Assembly: GCA_039583875.1 (NCBI GenBank)
Contig: CM077165.1
Location: 78,976,757-79,040,756 of the forward strand
Source of the DNA: Platanthera guangdongensis
Taxonomy: Eukaryota > Streptophyta > Magnoliopsida > Asparagales > Orchidaceae
Reading direction: 5' to 3'
Length of the DNA: 64,000 nt
The position numbers and the translations under genes were made by a program. The notes under the pieces are model-generated. The model was given only the letters and a program-made list of their open reading frames with translations. It did no database searches and was not told the origin of the DNA. Shown here one piece after another: positions 1 to 11,975 of this stretch; positions within the stretch are counted from its first letter, which is position 1, and each line of letters starts with the position of its first letter.

Positions 1-2318
1 GGTCGAGCATGAGACTCACTTGAGAGTAGTCTTATAAGTGTTGAGAGAGAACCAGCTTTATGCAAAGTTCTCAAAGTGCGAGTTCTGGTAAGAGAAGGTG
101 GCATTTTTTGGGCCACGTGATTAGTGGGGTTGGGGTGGCGGTAGATCCAACAAAAGTGTAAGCCATCAGAGATTGGCCGATTTTGAGAACCGTGGCAGAA
201 GTTCAAAGTTTCCTTGGACTAACCGGGTACTATAGAAGATTTGTAGAAAACTTTTCGCGGATAGCTCTACCCCTCACTTCACTAACTCGTAAGGATCAGA
301 AGTTTGTGTGGACTCAGGAGTGCAGTCAGGCATTTGAGACACTGAAGGAAAGGCTGATGATGGCTCCAATCCTAAGTCTACCGAAAGGGACCGACGAATT
401 TCAAATTTTCAGTGACGTATTAGGATGCGGTTTGGGTTGTGTGTTGGTGCAACATGGCAGTGTGATGGCCTATGGGTCTAGGCAACTGAAGCCTCACGAG
501 AGGAATTACCCCATCCATGACTTGGAGTTGGCGGCGGTAATTTTCGCGTTGAAAATATGGCGGCACTTTGTTTATGGTGCGAAGGTGGAGATCTTCACGG
601 ATCATAAAATCATTAAGTATCTCCTAGATCAGAAGGACTTGAATATGCGACAGTACATGTGGGTTGAGTTCTTTGGAGACTACGAGGTGGCGATTCAGTA
701 TACGCCAGGCAAAGCCAATGTGGTGGCAGATGCCTTGAGTCGAAAATACTTGGGGCAAGGTAATTGGATCGACGCACATGATGAGCGGTTGGTGCGGGAC
801 TGGGAGTCCCTTGGCATGGTATGTGTAGCAAGAGGCGAGTCTAGCATGGCTCGGTTGAACTGGATTGAAATGCAGAACGATTTGTCTGATCGTATTCGGG
901 AAGCGACTCATTTGGATGTGGAGTTTCAACCATACATGGTGGAAGATCAAAAGGGCGAGAGCAGCGCCTGAGAGTTGATTGATGGGATTTTGAGGAAAGA
1001 CGAAAGGATTTGTGTACCGTAGTTCGGCAAGCTCCGCGAGGAGTTGATGTTTGAGGCTCACTTCATAAAGTACTCCATTCACCCGGGCAGTATAAAGATG
1101 TACCTGGATTTGAAGAAATCCTTTTGGTGGCCTGTACTGAAGCGGGACATAGCTTTGTACGTGAATCGATGCCAAACTTGTGCCTTGGTGAAGGCCGAAT
1201 TTCAGAAGTCGGGCGGGTTCCTGAAGCCTCTTCCTATTCCCGAGTGGAAATTCGATGACATCTCCATGGACTTTGTGCATGGGTTACCTAGATCGCAGTA
1301 GGGTAACGACGCAATTTGGGTGATTGTGGTTGCTTAACCAAAGTGGCTCACTTCATCCCAAATCGGAAGGAGGACAGCGTGGAGAAGCTGGTAAAGTTGT
1401 ATGTTCGCAACATTATGCGACTACATGGGATCCATAAGAGTATAGTTAGTGATCGCGATGGACGTTTCACGTCCAAGAACTGGAGGTTGGTTTAGAAGAG
1501 TCTGGGCACAAAGCTAAAGTTCAGTATTGCTTTCCATCCTCAAACAGACAGACAAAATAAAAAAAACGAACCGTACTATGGAGGATATGCTGAGGATGTG
1601 TATTATTGACTTCGGAAAGAAGTGGGAGGATCACCTCTTCATGGTAGATTTCGCTTATAACAACAGTTACCGAGTGAGTATAAAGATGGCGCCATACGAA
1701 GCTTTGTATGGGAGGCGGTGTCGAACACCGATGTCTTGGACAGAGGCGGGAGACACCAAAATTTTGGGAAAAGGAGTGGTAGCTGATGCATGTGAGTTGG
1801 TGCGAACCATTCAAGAGCGCATGAAGGTAGCTCAAGATCGACAAGTAAAATATTTTAATGCTTGCCACAGGAAGTTGGAGTTCGCGGTAGGCGATTGGGT
1901 CTATTTAGAGATCAAGCTGTTCAAAGGCGTTTAACGGATTCTCCGGCTCAAGAATTTGAGTCCGAGGTTTTTGGGAACTTTCGAGGTTGTAGAACGGGTG
2001 GGAGAAGCAGCGTACCGGTTAGCGTTGTCCACGGAGCTGAGTGGATTGCACGACGTCTTCCATGTCTCCGTCTTGAGGAAAGCCTTAGCAGAGGATAGTG
2101 TGGTGATCAAATAGACATCGGTGTCGATAGAGGAAGAATTGAGGACGCGAGTTCGTCCAGTTATTATTGAGGATTCAGAAATTCGGCAGTTGCAAAACAA
2201 AGAGGTCAAACTCGTAAAAGTCTGATGGGATAACTACGGTCCTGAGGAGCTCTCTTGGGAGCGAGAACATACCATGTTAGAGGAGTATACAGATTTTTTT
2301 CATTCAGGTATCATTTAA
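1..2318 (+). pseudogene. Ty3/Gypsy (Tekay/Del-like) pol, 3' half, copy 1
   Basis: This is the back half of a chromovirus polyprotein, entering from the left edge of the window. In order it shows the end of RT (up to about 180, with stops), RNase H (183-971, with FSDVLG near residue 78, the LELAAV glutamate and FTDHK), the integrase zinc finger (1044-1301, H..H then CQTC), the integrase core (DFVHG near 1270, SDRDG near 1455) and an integrase tail with a chromodomain-like block (1930-2318, RPV..EDSE..LSWERE). The reading frame is broken by stops near 969, 1020, 1299 and 1932 and by small indels near 1330 and 1545. The third catalytic integrase glutamate is not readable because the segment has become AAT-AAA-rich. 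It is a dead copy that ends 66 bases before its 3' LTR. Family assignment comes from motif reading. Confidence 0.9.
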
Positions 2319-2383
2319 GTTTTGTGTACCCCCTTTTTGTTTTCTATAATTTCAGGACGAAATTCTTTTAAGGGGGAGAGAGT

Positions 2384-4971
2384 TGTAACGCCCCAAAATT
2401 CGAAAGACAGAAGAACAACGTCGAGGGCCCAATTTGGGTCTTGGTAAGGGTCACACGGCCTGGGACACGGGCGTGTCCAAGGCCATGTCATGCTCGGGTT
2501 CGTCGTGAGCACGAAAAGTCAACAATTTTCGCTCGACGAAGTGTCGAGACATGGAACACGGCCTAGGACATGGGCGTGTCCATGGCCGTGTCGTGCTCGA
2601 GTTCGATGGAGAACTCGGGTGGTCGACGAACTGCGCTCGACGAAGTGTCGAGACGGTGAACATGTCTTGGGACATGGGCGTGTCCAAGGCCGTGTCGTGT
2701 GCGTGTTCGACGAATTTTTCACAAAGTCGACGAAAAGGCAGTCGACGATCGTCGAGACTTTGAACACGGCCTGAGACACGGGCGTGTCCCAGGCCGTGTC
2801 CTGCTCGGGTTGTGAGCCGGGACGTGTAGGGGGTTTGAAAACGGACTGGAGGCCAGGCGTGTTCGGCCAGACACGGGCATGTCAATTTTGAAATGGGCGT
2901 GTCGATTACCCATGTCCTTCTCGGGTGGTTTTTGATCTTGTGTCGATGGATGAACACGCCCAGCAACACGGGCGTGTACTGCGTGACATGGGCGTGTCAG
3001 CTTTGACACAGGCGTATTCAAAGCCTGTGTCCTTTTCTGGGTGCGACGGTTTCAACGTAGATTGAGTCACATGGCTTTGGACACGGGCGTGTCGTAAGCC
3101 GTGTTCGGCCCAGGTGTTTTGGTTTTAAGTTCGGATCGTGGCCGATCGTTTCCTTCTAAGGGGATCTGATGGTCTAGGGCTGTCCTTGTTGAGTTATGTC
3201 CGGAAATAGGGTTAGGAAACCCTCATTATTCATCAAGTACTCTCTTTCTAAGTTCTAGAGAGAAGGGAGAGCAAGGAAGAAGGTGAAGGAGAGATCGGGC
3301 TGTCGGAGAAGCTTTAGAGCCCCAAATCGCGAGCCAAGTCCAGATCCATGGAGGCAAGTCCGTTGCGGTGGTTTTCATCCGACTAAGTTTCCATGGCTAG
3401 GAAGAGGGGTCGTAAGGTAATGACACTTATCCTCTTGGTTTTAGGATGCGTGTTTAACATCTTTTCTTTCAAGCTTTTGGGCACCAAATCGCTCAAATGA
3501 GAGGGGTTTGGGTCGCCATGGTTTAAGAGGAACCTCCGGGTCGATTGAGTCCATCCCCGACATGTTTTTGCATTAGAGATCCTCTCCATTAGTAGATTAG
3601 GCATTGTGGGTGAAGCCGTGGTCGCGACCGTTAGTCCGACTTGGTGATGTTGCATACGAGCTTTAAGGATTTTGCAGAAATCCGTTGCGACAAGATGTCG
3701 TTTGTGATGTTTGTGTTTTCCCCCTTTTCTCGAGTGAGTACGTGTAGCCGGAATCGGACAAGGTTAGCTCCACAATGGCGGTAGATGGTTTCCTTGGTGG
3801 ACAAGGATAGCTCCACATTGGCGGTAGATTGTTTCCTTGGTGCGCGGGGACGTTGCAGTACAAATGAGGGATTATGGTGGGAATGTTATTGGATTGTGAT
3901 GTGCTAAGGAGCGACTTTGTCTCCGTGGTCGGCTGGCTATCCCGTGACATGCAAGTCATGTGGGGAGAGTATCCCGGCAAGACTAGTCCCCTTCTATGAG
4001 ACTGACGAGAATGCCAACCATGGGGCAAGCCCGGGCAATGAGGCCATGAGCGGGTGGAGTCCAGCAAGGGTTCTTAGAATCGGTAAATGTGTTAGACGGA
4101 ATCCTGACATGAGAAGTCAGAGCTTGCAGGCAAGCCCGGGTCTAATACCATGAGCGGGTGGGGCGTTGGCAAGAGTTCTGTGTGGCGGCTTGTATGCCAT
4201 TAGGGGAATTGCAGTACCCTTTTTGTTTGAGGCTTAATGCCAATGGGGAAATTGGAAGTACCCAGATGTTTGATGATGTGCTAGAAGCATGGGCGATAGG
4301 GTGCCTTGGGTGAAGCCCGGGTTTTGCATACATGCTGCATAGTAGGCCCCTTTTATTTATATGCTCAACATAGAAAACATGTATGTTGTTTGAGACATCC
4401 AAGCCTGTTCTTTTAGTGCTTTACTTGTTTATGTATATGGTATACGAAGTGTTGACTTGCAGGTTTGAGGGGTATCCCGGGGTCCGTTAGGGGCGGCCAG
4501 GAGGAGATGTGCTTGTTGTACAGTTTGAGGTCAGCCTTTGCTGACCCATGTTACAACCAAATTTTTACAGGGCAAGGATCACAAGGAGGAGCTAGCTTGC
4601 CGGCCAATAAGGCCTAAGATTCATGAAGTGTTTCAAGTTATGTACTAGATTTATGTTGGTGACCTTGTATGCTTGATGCTCTTGTTTTTCCGGCTTGCAT
4701 GCCGAGGTAGTCTAGGAGTGCTTTTGCACATTTTTGTTGGATGTTGTCATGCGAGTTTTGGACTCTCTTTCGTTGTAAGCCCATAAGGCCGTTTCGATAC
4801 TCTTGTGTATGTGGATAACTTCTAATCTTGGTTGATGTTTCCGCTGTTGTTAGATATGGAGTTTTGAGATTGGGTAGTTATATAATCTTTTAATGCTAAG
4901 CTGTGGCATCTGTATGTTGTGGGGTCCCGGCCGGACCCATATTATACAGTCATTACAGGGGAGGTGTTACA
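2384..4971 (+). repeat. 3' LTR of Tekay-like Gypsy copy 1
   Basis: The unit begins TGTAACGCCCC and ends GGTGTTACA. It is preceded by a polypurine tract at 2370-2382 (aagggggagag). Length is about 2.59 kb, long for an LTR but usual for this Gypsy lineage and comparable with the LTRs at 27022 and 33271. The first 700 bases are packed with palindromic modules. The rest shares blocks with the other two copies, for example the motif around TTGGTCAGC and the terminal cccggtcggacc-like block. The five bases after the end are gaatc; the matching left duplication lies outside the window. Confidence 0.85.
2455..3110. repeat. Palindromic module array in U3 of LTR copy 1
   Basis: Repeated nested inverted repeats. 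The core is GACACGGGCGTGTC (6-bp arms, 2-bp centre), flanked by outer arms ACACGGCCTGG and CCAGGCCGTGT or close variants. Clear units lie near 2455-2495, 2555-2595, 2660-2700, 2763-2800, 2870-2915, 2955-3030 and 3075-3110. Between them sits a second palindromic motif of the CTCGACGAAGTGTCGAG and CGACGATCGTCG type. Base composition is far more GC- and CpG-rich than the flanks. Confidence 0.85.
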
Positions 4972-6357
4972 GAATCAGTGTAGACTTGGTCAATTTACGC
5001 CGAATTAAGTTCGATTCGTCGGGTTTGGGACTTAGGGTGATTTTGGGGATTTTCTTCCTTATTTCATTCAAGTAAACCTGTGTTGGTTGAGATTTTTTAT
5101 TTGTTTTATGGGTGTTTGGGCCTTTAGTAGCCTGTTTGGGTTTGTGACTGTTGGTGTGTTGGGTAGATCCCTTCTACCGTAGGTGCCAGTTTTTCCACGA
5201 TTTTGGGTGTGTCAAGGTATAAGACCACCTTTCTTTGGGACATTGTGAAGCTTTGCTATTGGTGTGTTGGGTAGGTCCCATCCACCGTAAGTGCCATACT
5301 TTGTCGGTGTTTTTTTTGTAAAGTTGTTGTTATTGGTGTGTTCGGTAGGTCCCTTCCACCGCTTATGCCGGACTTCGCCGGTGTTTTGCTCTCCAAATAA
5401 TAAATTGACCAACTTCTTTTATGTATGCATGAACTTATGCATATGTTATTAAAGTTTTGACCTTTATCACACTTGGTGCAGTTTGGGATATACTACCCTT
5501 GTGAGTTCTTCCTCCCCATTTTCCTGGTGGTTGAGTGTTGATGTTTCCTCATAGTTATCTTGTCATGGGTTGGTAACCCTTTGACTATTTGTTTTCATCT
5601 ATTGTTTAAATTCTATGGCCACTTGTATTTTCTTGCCGAGGTATTCTGTTTTTGTGAATGCCTCAGGTTCGAAGCGGTTGCCGGTTGAGCAGCTAGATTT
5701 GGTGGTAGCTCGTTAGCTGTAGTGGTTGTAGTTGTTTCCCTCACCGTCGTAAGGTAGTTGTTGTTTTTTTGGTTTAGTTCAGACATGCATACTTTCAGTG
5801 GGTTCATGTCAGGTTGTTGACACCCACTCATAGTTTTCTTGAATACTTTGCTAGCTGTTAGTTTGCCTTTTCTTGGTTGGTTGTACTTGTTCTCTGGGAA
5901 GGTTTTGTGCTAGGTTGCATGTTAGATATTTTAAAGTATAAAAGTAATATTAGTATTATCTCATTCATGCCATATTTCACAGCTAAAGTCACTATATTTT
6001 AACTAACGTAGAAGCTATTTCCATACTTATGATAAATTTAGAGTCTTGCATAGCATGAGTTGTCCTCTAGGGATGTTTATACTCATGTAGGACGTCTAAT
6101 TTTATAAATAAAGTATTTTCTGCAACGTATAATTGTCTTTTTTTCGTGGACTAGATGAGCTACTCAGCTGAGGGATACGGCTAATTGCTTAAACTTTAAC
6201 TATTTTCCTCTTGATAGCTTGGGGATCTTTCATAAGCGTGTTAAGTTAGATTTTTGTCTGAGCGTCTGCAGTTATCCCCTGCTGACCTGACATCTTGATG
6301 CCTGTTTTCTCTAACTCTGATATATCGTTAAATATGGAGAAAATACGGGTTGTTATA
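4972..6357 (+). repeat. 5' LTR (3' part) of Gypsy family B
   Basis: The end of the unit is set by the junction TGTTATA followed by a primer site at 6360. The homologous minus-strand LTR at 22276-24768 ends TGTGACA next to its own primer site. The last 120 bases of both share the block around TCTCTAACTCTGATAT and GAAAATACGGGTTGT. The LTR start is not seen: the Tekay-like LTR ends at 4971, so copy 1 may have inserted into this LTR. It contains three copies of a short tandem block at 5150-5370. No ORF here looks real. Confidence 0.7.
5150..5370 (+). repeat. Dispersed direct repeats inside LTR of family B
   Basis: Three copies of a block of about 38 bases (TTGGTGTGTTGGGTAG then tcccttccaccgtaagtgcc-like) start at 5150, 5258 and 5332, so the spacing varies (108 and 74). 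The minus-strand family B LTR has three 48-bp units in a comparable place (23296-23440). Confidence 0.75.
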
Positions 6358-6359
6358 GT

Positions 6360-6370
6360 TGGTATTAGAG
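6360..6370 (+). other. Primer-binding site, Gypsy family B
   Basis: TGGTATTAGAG directly follows the LTR end. It matches the 3' end of initiator methionine tRNA (TGGTATCAGAG) except for one C-to-T change. Confidence 0.75.
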
Positions 6371-6639
6371 GGATAGGTTGTTTAACAATTGGTCGAATGA
6401 CTATCTTGGGTTAGTGTTAGTTGTCCAGCCCTTTTACATACACACACTGATGTGTTATCACTAAGTCTTCGCTGAAGCATGAACACTACACTCATAAGCA
6501 TAACAAGAAGTATACGAGGCATATTATATAGTATGAGATGCATAATAAGTGTTTGTATATGGATCCTCATAGTAGGAAACATGTGACTATTATGCAGTAC
6601 GAGATGCATAACAATCATCATATGAATGCACAATAGATG

Positions 6640-7759
6640 TAATAGGCAAATGTTGGAGATGTAGTTGCAGATCCAGGCCTTGTTGTTCGTGGTTTTCGGG
6701 CAACCTATTGGAATGCAAGACCTTATTGTGGTTCAGGTCATTCCTATTCCTCCTCCTCTAGTGCCCCCAGCTGTGTTACCACCAGAGATGAATTTTATCT
6801 CGTATTTCCAGCAATTAGGACCTCCTACCTACGATAGTAGAGCAAATTTTATGGCCTTGGATGATTGGATCATAGCTATCGACGATATGTTCTCTTACTC
6901 AGGAGTTTCTGCTGACCAGAGTCTGATGGTCGCTGCCTACCAGCTGAAGGGTTTGGCAAAGAGCTGATGGTTGAGAGAGAAGGAAAATCTTAAGGCTGGA
7001 TGTTCCTGGGAATCCTTCAAGGAGTTTCTACTGAAGAAGTTTCTATCGTCGGTCGAGCGAGATGGGGTGATGAATAACTTTCTGCATCTGAAGTAGAGGC
7101 AACTCACACTCAGTGAGTATGAAGTGGAGTTCAGTAAGTTAAGCTGATTTGCCCCGGACTTGGTATCCTCTGAAGCAAATAGAGTTAAGCATTTTTTGGG
7201 TGGCCTTAGGAGTGACATCTAGCAACTGGCTTATGCTTATGGCTCTGAGAGCTATGCTGAGGTAGTAGAAGCTACTCTTAAGGTTGGGAATATTGATAAT
7301 GCTAAGAATAGAGGCCAGCAGATGAAGAAAGATAAGAGGAAGGATGATGAGAGTAAGTGCTCTCGAGATTCTGGTTCTGCTTCAAGAAAAAGAAGCAAAG
7401 AAGTGTGCAGTTTCTATGACCGGTCAGGCCATCCATTCGAGAGATGTTATAAGAGGATAGGAGCTCGGAAGCAGGAGCAAGTTCATGCTATCCAAGGCAC
7501 TCCTAAGGGAGATTTAGTTTGTTCTTCGTGTATATGGAAGGGGCACGATGCTGTCCACTATTGGGGAAAGGATAGGGGTTGCTTCCAGTACAGACAGAAG
7601 GGTTATTTCAAGTCGAAGTGCCCGCAGTCCAAGCCCATGCTGCAGCCGATTCCACTCCAAGCCTTTCTGCCACCGCAACACTTGGACAAAGGGAAGGGCA
7701 AGCTGAACGTGGTGTCTTTAGAGGAAGCTCAAATGTCTACCCAACTGATTTCAGATTAG
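6640..7759 (+). pseudogene. gag of Gypsy family B
   Basis: Capsid-type Gag of a Ty3/Gypsy element. The domain core runs from PPTYDSRANFMALDDW to DIQQLA-like sequence, and the same protein is read on the minus strand at 21006-21562. The nucleocapsid part (7322-7759) has three zinc-knuckle-like blocks near 7400, 7520 and 7580, each missing a cysteine or histidine (for example CSFYDRSGH and CFQYRQKGY). All of gag lies in one frame, interrupted by four stops near 6965, 7095, 7146 and 7219. Three of these match W, Q and Q codons that are intact in the minus-strand copy, and each differs by a single C-to-T or G-to-A change. It is a non-functional copy. Confidence 0.88.
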
Positions 7760-7829
7760 ATTCTAACCTAGTTTTAGTTTCTTCCTTTTTAGCTCATAAT
7801 TGTAGTCTCGATGTTGTTCGGCTAGTTAT

Positions 7830-9128
7830 GTGTGCAGTTTTATAGGAAGGTTTAAGGTAAAGAACCATTGGGCACACGATCTCATTGATTTCGGTGCTAC
7901 CCACTCGTTTGTGTTGAGGGCCTTTGTTGAGCATCATCGTTTGATCCTCAATCTTATTGGCGATGCGTTTTGTGTCAAGTTTCCCTCTAGCGATTCAGTG
8001 GTGTCGGACCAAGACATTCAGAGTTGTCTGATTCGGTTAGGTGATTTTCTAGTCGTTGCTGATCTAAAGGTGATAGACTTGGAAGATTTTGATGTGATCT
8101 TGGGAATGGACTGGTTTTCCAAGTATGATGCGGTCATCCAATGCAAGGTCAAGTTCTTGGACTTCAAGATGGACAATGATCAACCCAGGAGTTTTTATGG
8201 TTTTTCGCGCAAAGTTTCTCCAATTATTTCTGTGGTATGTGCTCGGAAGCTATTATATTTCAGATATTTTTCCTTTTTGGTTTCGGTGTTGGAGACCAGT
8301 GGTAATTTGCCTAGTGCAGAGGAGATTCCTGTAGTGCGTGAATTTCTTGATGTTTTTCCGGATAATCTTCCTGGTCTTCCACCTGAGAGAGACGTGGACT
8401 TTGTCATAGATTTGGAGTCGGGTACCCGTCCTATAACTAAGGCACCATACTGTATGGCCTCGCGTGAGCCGGAAGAGTTGCTTACCCAACTGGATGATTT
8501 ACTGCATAATGGATTCATTAGTCCAAGTTCTTCACCATGGGGTGCTCCTGTGCTGTTTGTGAAGATAAAAGATGGATCAATGAGGCAATGCATTGATTAC
8601 AGAGAATTGAATAAGATAACTATCAAGAATAGGTATCCCTTGAAAAGGATAGATGACTTGTTTGATCAGTTGCGTGGTAGCACTATGTTTTCGAAGATTG
8701 ACCTTCGTTCAGGCTACCATCTGTTGAGGATTCGTGAGACGGATATCCCACGGACTGCCTTCCATTCTCGGCATGGACATTTTGAGTTCTTGGTGATGTC
8801 CTTTGGATTGACTAACACACCCTCTGCCTTTATGGACATGATGAATAGAGTGTTCAAGGATTTCCTGGAATGTTTTATGGTCGTATTTATAGATGGATGT
8901 TAGGATATACTCCACAGTGCTTGAAGAGTATGCCCAACACTTGCGTTTAGTTTTGTCTGCTTTGAGGAGCATAAGTTGTATGCCAAGCTAAACAAGTGTG
9001 AGTTTTGGCTTCCTCAGGTCTCCTTTATAGGTCATGTGGTTAATAAGGATGGAATTTCTGTGGACCCCGAGAAGAAAGCTGTTGTGTTGGATTGGAAAGA
9101 CCTACCACACAAAAGAGATAAGAAGTTT
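7830..9128 (+). pseudogene. Protease-RT of Gypsy family B, cut by gap
   Basis: Aspartic protease followed by reverse transcriptase. The protease motif reads [10 protein letters not shown] at about residue 20, so the usual D-S/T-G is changed to D-F-G. RT blocks are intact from [20 protein letters not shown] through [11 protein letters not shown] to [12 protein letters not shown]. At the catalytic F-I-D-D motif (8886-8897) an extra G gives F-I-D-G and a stop at 8901. The frame resumes at 8976 with [11 protein letters not shown] and runs into the gap at 9129. RNase H and integrase would lie in or beyond the gap. It follows gag in the normal Gypsy order, but no longer as one frame. Confidence 0.9.
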
Positions 9129-9628
9129 NNNNNNNNNNNNNNNNNNNNNNNNNNNNNNNNNNNNNNNNNNNNNNNNNNNNNNNNNNNNNNNNNNNNNNNN
9201 NNNNNNNNNNNNNNNNNNNNNNNNNNNNNNNNNNNNNNNNNNNNNNNNNNNNNNNNNNNNNNNNNNNNNNNNNNNNNNNNNNNNNNNNNNNNNNNNNNNN
9301 NNNNNNNNNNNNNNNNNNNNNNNNNNNNNNNNNNNNNNNNNNNNNNNNNNNNNNNNNNNNNNNNNNNNNNNNNNNNNNNNNNNNNNNNNNNNNNNNNNNN
9401 NNNNNNNNNNNNNNNNNNNNNNNNNNNNNNNNNNNNNNNNNNNNNNNNNNNNNNNNNNNNNNNNNNNNNNNNNNNNNNNNNNNNNNNNNNNNNNNNNNNN
9501 NNNNNNNNNNNNNNNNNNNNNNNNNNNNNNNNNNNNNNNNNNNNNNNNNNNNNNNNNNNNNNNNNNNNNNNNNNNNNNNNNNNNNNNNNNNNNNNNNNNN
9601 NNNNNNNNNNNNNNNNNNNNNNNNNNNN
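9129..9628. other. Assembly gap, 500 N
   Basis: Exactly 500 unknown bases. The round size suggests a placeholder rather than a measured length. Sequence to the left is family B RT and sequence to the right belongs to a different element, so the join may hide any amount of DNA. Reading frames that cross the N run are meaningless. Confidence 0.99.
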
Positions 9629-9771
9629 CCCTATATCGCAAAGCGCAGAAAGGACATCGCAATGTTATCAGAACCTGCCAATAAACTCAACAATCGCAGC
9701 ACAGCAGCAAGAAAAAGAAGCAAAAGAGAAAAATGAAGCGCGAGATGCAAACTCCTTATTACAGTACAAAT

Positions 9772-11054
9772 AATCATTCATTACAAATAATCGCACATGG
9801 CGAGTTCAAATGAAGAAAGAAAATCCTATGTCCTAGGTGGTCGCTCCGGGGATGAGGATGTCGCCCAGCCCAGCCCATCTGTCGCGCTCGCCGATAGTGC
9901 TCCGTCGCCAGCGCCATCGCATCATCCCCAGCCGCAGCTGCTCGTCCATCCTTGTAGCTTCCCCACGGATCCCATACTCGCCCGAATACCGGCCAACTCG
10001 TCAAGAACAAGCTGGAGGCGATGGTTGTTATCGCCAGCAGGCGATCATTCTCCTTTCACCATGTGGAAGCGGGCTTCGTAGCTCTCCAGGGTGTCTGGAG
10101 CTCTTCGATCTCCGCCACCCCCCGCACCTTTAGAGATGAGATCCGATGATGTGGCTCGCAAATCGCCAGCTGGTCGAACTGGCGAGCATCAGCGTGGCAA
10201 TATTCGCTGCCCGACAAACCGATGGCATCGATGAAGGCCGTCTGGCGTCCGTCGGGCGATCTGTCAAAACAAGGAAGTCACCAGATTAGAAATAAAACAC
10301 TTAAGTCACCAAATGAAGCACCTGTGACGGCGTTTTACTGCTACGAGGAGACCTTGATCGCCGAGTAGAAGGGTCGTGACTTGGAACATCTCGCCGGCCA
10401 GAAGATGGGCCACCGACATGCTCGGCTGCTTTACCCTGCCCGCGACCTCCATGGCCGGGATCCCCGACCCTCGGCGGAAAGTAGCTCAGCCGCGACTTAT
10501 CCTGCTGTCCGGCCAAAGGCTTCGATGGATACGGAGGCTGCGACGAACTCGCCCGCTGATGCGGGGTCTTCATCAGAGGAGGCGGAGAAGTTCGCGGCAT
10601 GACAGTTTGTTGCGGAGGGATCAGAGGCGGCGGCGGCAAAGAAATATTCGCCGCCTGAAGAGAAGCAACATTCAGAGGTGGCAACAGCGGAGATAGGGAA
10701 CTCGCTGCTGGCGGCGCAGAATCTCGCGCAGGGGCGGGTGGGGCCTTACTCGCCCGAAGGTCCTTACTCGTCGGAAACGACCTTCTTTGTCGGAGGCTCC
10801 TTCGACGGAAGTTCCTTGCTCGCTGTGGGGTTCTCCTTCGCCGCCGGAACCGAGGCTTCAGATACCTTCTTGGCGCAAAGGTTAATTCGGACCGTGTGCA
10901 TGGTCCTGATGGGTTTCCCGATTGCGAGGGCGAGCAGCGGCGCGGTGTTCAGAGGGGCGACATTCAAAGCCGCGTCGGCGACATCCGGTGGAGAATCTGC
11001 GAGTATAGAAACAGTGTCAGTGAGAAGTAAAACGGCGACCAGCAGATGAAGAAG
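9772..11054 (-). pseudogene. Antisense element-associated ORF, downstream part
   Basis: Read right to left, this continues the minus-strand ORF that starts at 16807, after removal of the young Copia insertion. It gives a proline-, serine- and lysine-rich protein (ASKELPSKEPPTKK then SLPPPPLIPPQQ), with a frame shift near 10770. A well-formed short intron can be seen at about 10257-10319: minus-strand GTGCTTC...TTTTGACAG, 63 bases. The next exon gives a coiled-coil-like stretch (LESYEARFHMVKGENDRLL), but in changing frames. I do not recognise the protein. The layout resembles the extra antisense ORFs known from some Tat-lineage Gypsy elements; this is inference. It is broken both by small shifts and by the Copia insertion. 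Confidence 0.5.
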
Positions 11055-11059
11055 AAGAA

Positions 11060-11442
11060 TGTTGAAGTATTAGACCGGGCGGCTTGGCGGTCTGATCCAG
11101 CGGTTTGTTGACCGAGCGGCTTAGCGGTCTGATCCAGCGGTTTGTAGACCGGGCGGTCTGTCGGTCTACCTCTGCGGTTTGTTCTATCCTGCTGGAGTTG
11201 CCGAGCGGTTAGCCCATCTGTCTAACCGCGCGGCCTATGCGGTCTCCATTATTCTAGCCGCTCAGTACTGTAAATGTTTAGTCCCACATTGTTTGTATAC
11301 TCTCTTTCTTATCTCCTCCATTCTATATAAGGGAGGCCATACCTTTGTAAATGATATCTTTTTTGGATAATAAAATTTCAATTATTCAAAAGTTTGTTCG
11401 CTTGTTCTCTACTTTTCGCTTCTTGTTCTCTACTTTCTAACA
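11060..11442 (+). repeat. 5' LTR of young Copia
   Basis: 383 bp, TG...CA. U3 begins with three tandem units of 37 bp (starts 11074, 11111, 11148) with the pattern ACCGGGCGGCTTGGCGGTCT. A TATA-like CTATATAAGG lies near 11322-11331. The LTR is the promoter and, in the 3' copy, the poly(A) signal of the element. A 63-residue frame in both LTRs is not a gene. Confidence 0.95.
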
Positions 11443-11458
11443 TGGTATCAAAGCCAGG
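11443..11458 (+). other. Primer-binding site of young Copia
   Basis: TGGTATCAAAGCCAGG lies immediately after the LTR. It matches the initiator methionine tRNA end with one G-to-A change. Confidence 0.9.
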
Positions 11459-11975
11459 TTCATTTCCTCTTGATTCTGTGCGCCCTCTGTTGTTCGCGAC
11501 TTCTTTTCCGCGCTCTGCGACTTGATTCGCGGCTTGCCCTCTCTTCTATCCGCACGGCCTGTTTCTATCCGCGCGGCTTGGTTTTGTCCGCCAACCTGTT
11601 CGCGCGGCTTGCTCCTTCTTGGTTCTCTTCTCCTTCTCCTTGTTGTCGCAGCGACCTGTTTAGTTGTCGCCGCGCTCCTTGTTCTTTCTTGCCTCTCCGA
11701 CTTCCTAGTCGTTGCGGTCTGTCCCTGTCCGTGTGTGTATTGTCTCTCTACTCGCGGATTGCTGCTGTGATCTGCCTGACCGTGCGGGTTGTTCCTTTCT
11801 CACCCGCATCTTGGTCGCGGTCACCTGCTCTTCTCCTCTCTTCTGTTCGCTCGGCCTTTCAGTCCGCGCGACCTCTTCCCCGCAGTGCCTCTTTCTAGCC
11901 GCTACTGTTTCGCGCGACTTCCTCCTTGTTTTCTAACCGCTCCTGTTCGTGCGGCTTCTTCTGCTTCCGGGTTCT

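Noticed and set aside
9034..9773. ORFs across the N run
   Set aside because: Their middle is unknown sequence; only the RT remnant left of 9129 is real.
9797..11049. Plus-strand ORFs right of the gap
   Set aside because: They are shadows of the minus-strand ORF, which has the TATA box, the intron signals and better composition.
11179..11370. 63-codon ORF, identical at 16153-16344
   Set aside because: It lies in the two LTRs of one young element, so identity reflects LTR duplication and not selection.
11470..11898. 142-codon Arg/Ser/Leu-rich ORF before gag
   Set aside because: A C/T-rich leader read in frame; gag has its own good ATG at 11976, and all three frames of the leader look alike.
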